NCBI GenBank assembly: GCA_900753285.1
Contig: CAADYN010000236.1
Span: 1-5,797 of the forward strand
From: Clostridia bacterium
GTDB taxonomy: Bacteria; Bacillota; Clostridia; Oscillospirales; CAG-272
Reading direction: 5' to 3'
Length of the DNA stretch: 5,797 nt
Part shown: positions 5,443-5,797 of the stretch, one piece after another
Position numbering within the stretch: position 1 is the first letter of the stretch
Layout of the letters: each line of letters opens with the position of its first letter
Program-made: the position numbers and the translations under genes
The notes under the pieces: model-generated
The model's database searches: none
The model's input: the letters and a program-made list of their open reading frames with translations, nothing else
Told to the model about the DNA's origin: nothing

Positions 5443-5700
5443 TACCTTAGATTAAAGAAAGAGCGCAGCAATTTTCTTTACCTTAGATGACTTGGGCCTT
5501 CTAAGAGACTTCCCTTTATAAGTTTCACTTAAACTTTAAGTGAGAAAAAAGAAGAAAAGACTGGCGTCTTTTCGATTTCATTAGTCCACTTCGCGTGGGG
5601 CGCCCTTTTCAGGGGGAACGCAGAGAGGTTCAGACGCCACCCCTCTGCGAATACCGGCTTCACGGTGGAGTATGGCTTAGCAATAAACTTCCGTCTCCGC
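5443..5700 (-). ncRNA. Multi-hairpin structured element, copy 3 (reverse orientation, variant form)
   Basis: Read on the minus strand it starts with the conserved GCGGAGACGGAAGTT (5700-5686) and TATTGCT. Then come ACCG/CGGT (5666-5663 with 5656-5653); stem 1 (5649-5639 with 5629-5619, 11 bp, one G-T) with the identical loop GGCGTCTGA; an extra hairpin CCCT-GAAA-AGGG (5614-5603) absent from copies 1 and 2; stem 2 CCAC/GTGG (5598-5586) with loop GCGAA; stem 4 GAAAAGAC/GTCTTTTC (5573-5554) plus T-run; stem 5 TCACTTAAA/TTTAAGTGA (5543-5525); CTTAG/CTAAG (5505-5501 with 5486-5482); and a tail hairpin (5479-5454). Stem 3 and the CAGCCC linker are missing. It sits between the solute-binding protein terminator and the window's right end and is convergent with that gene. 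Confidence 0.75.
5454..5488. repeat. 35-nt hairpin repeat, second copy of the post-spoIIE motif
   Basis: AAAGAAA 5454-5460 pairs with TTTCTTT 5473-5479. The stretch matches 3013-3047 with four differences. TACCTTAGAT occurs on both sides (5443-5452 and 5479-5488) as an exact 10-bp direct repeat 36 bp apart. It is both the tail of element copy 3 and a possible backup terminator after 5435. Confidence 0.6.
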
Positions 5701-5718
5701 ACACTTTTACCGATTAGT

Positions 5719-5795
5719 CGCGCGGTTATGCGTAAAGCGTAGTAGTGGAGCATAAAATGTACGCGCGGTGAGTTTTGGGGCGCGATTACGCATAA
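5719..5795. repeat. Inverted and direct repeats at the right end
   Basis: TTATGCGTAA (5726-5735) and TTACGCATAA (5786-5795) are exact reverse complements, 50 bp apart. CGCGCGGT occurs directly repeated at 5719-5726 and 5762-5769. This lies just 5' of element copy 3 in its reading direction, so it may be further RNA structure or an element end. The window stops 2 bp later. No gene is supported in 5701-5797. Confidence 0.5.
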
Positions 5796-5797
5796 GC

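Noticed and set aside
5529..5753. 74-codon minus-strand ORF over element copy 3
   Set aside because: It runs straight through the conserved hairpins, and the element's stem changes preserve pairing, not codons; no equivalent ORF is open in copies 1 and 2.
1..5797. CRISPR array or insertion sequence
   Set aside because: Repeats are few, long, structured and irregularly spaced, and no transposase or Cas reading frame is present.

Overview
The window looks like chromosomal DNA of a spore-forming, low-to-mid GC Clostridia-type Bacillota, probably an uncultured gut or rumen lineage. This rests on a full-length SpoIIE sporulation phosphatase, a lipobox-type ABC solute-binding protein with an E/T-rich linker, consensus sigma-A promoter elements and AAAGGA/GAGG-type ribosome binding sites. 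The taxonomic placement is inferred; no 16S or other marker gene is present.

Only two protein genes are convincing, both on the + strand. (1) spoIIE (423-2978) has an extended -10 promoter just upstream and a weak hairpin after its stop. (2) A lipoprotein solute-binding protein (3899-5416) has a textbook TTGACA-17-TATAAT promoter and a strong terminator with a C(UACG)G-type loop. Nothing links the two functionally: each has its own promoter and terminator-like signal, with about 920 bp of noncoding DNA between them.

The noncoding part is the interesting part. Three copies of a multi-hairpin element occur: positions 1-192 (+, 5' end outside the window), 3579-3752 (+) and 5443-5700 (-). The 9-nt loop GGCGTCTGA is identical in all three, while the 11-bp stem carrying it differs by paired, compensating changes. 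Smaller hairpins with loops GCGTA/GCGAA and CGCA, an AAGAC/GTCTT hairpin followed by a T-rich run, and a further A/T-rich hairpin show the same behaviour. This is the pattern expected of a conserved structured RNA family (or a mobile palindromic element shaped by folding), and I do not recognise it as a named class. A shorter 35-nt hairpin motif from the 3' tail of copy 3 also recurs right after spoIIE (3013-3047).

Between spoIIE and copy 2 lies a hairpin-rich, ORF-free stretch (3048-3578) with its own direct and inverted repeats. At the right end a 10-bp inverted repeat and an 8-bp direct repeat are visible before the window stops. No tRNA, rRNA, CRISPR array, transposase or recognised riboswitch was found.
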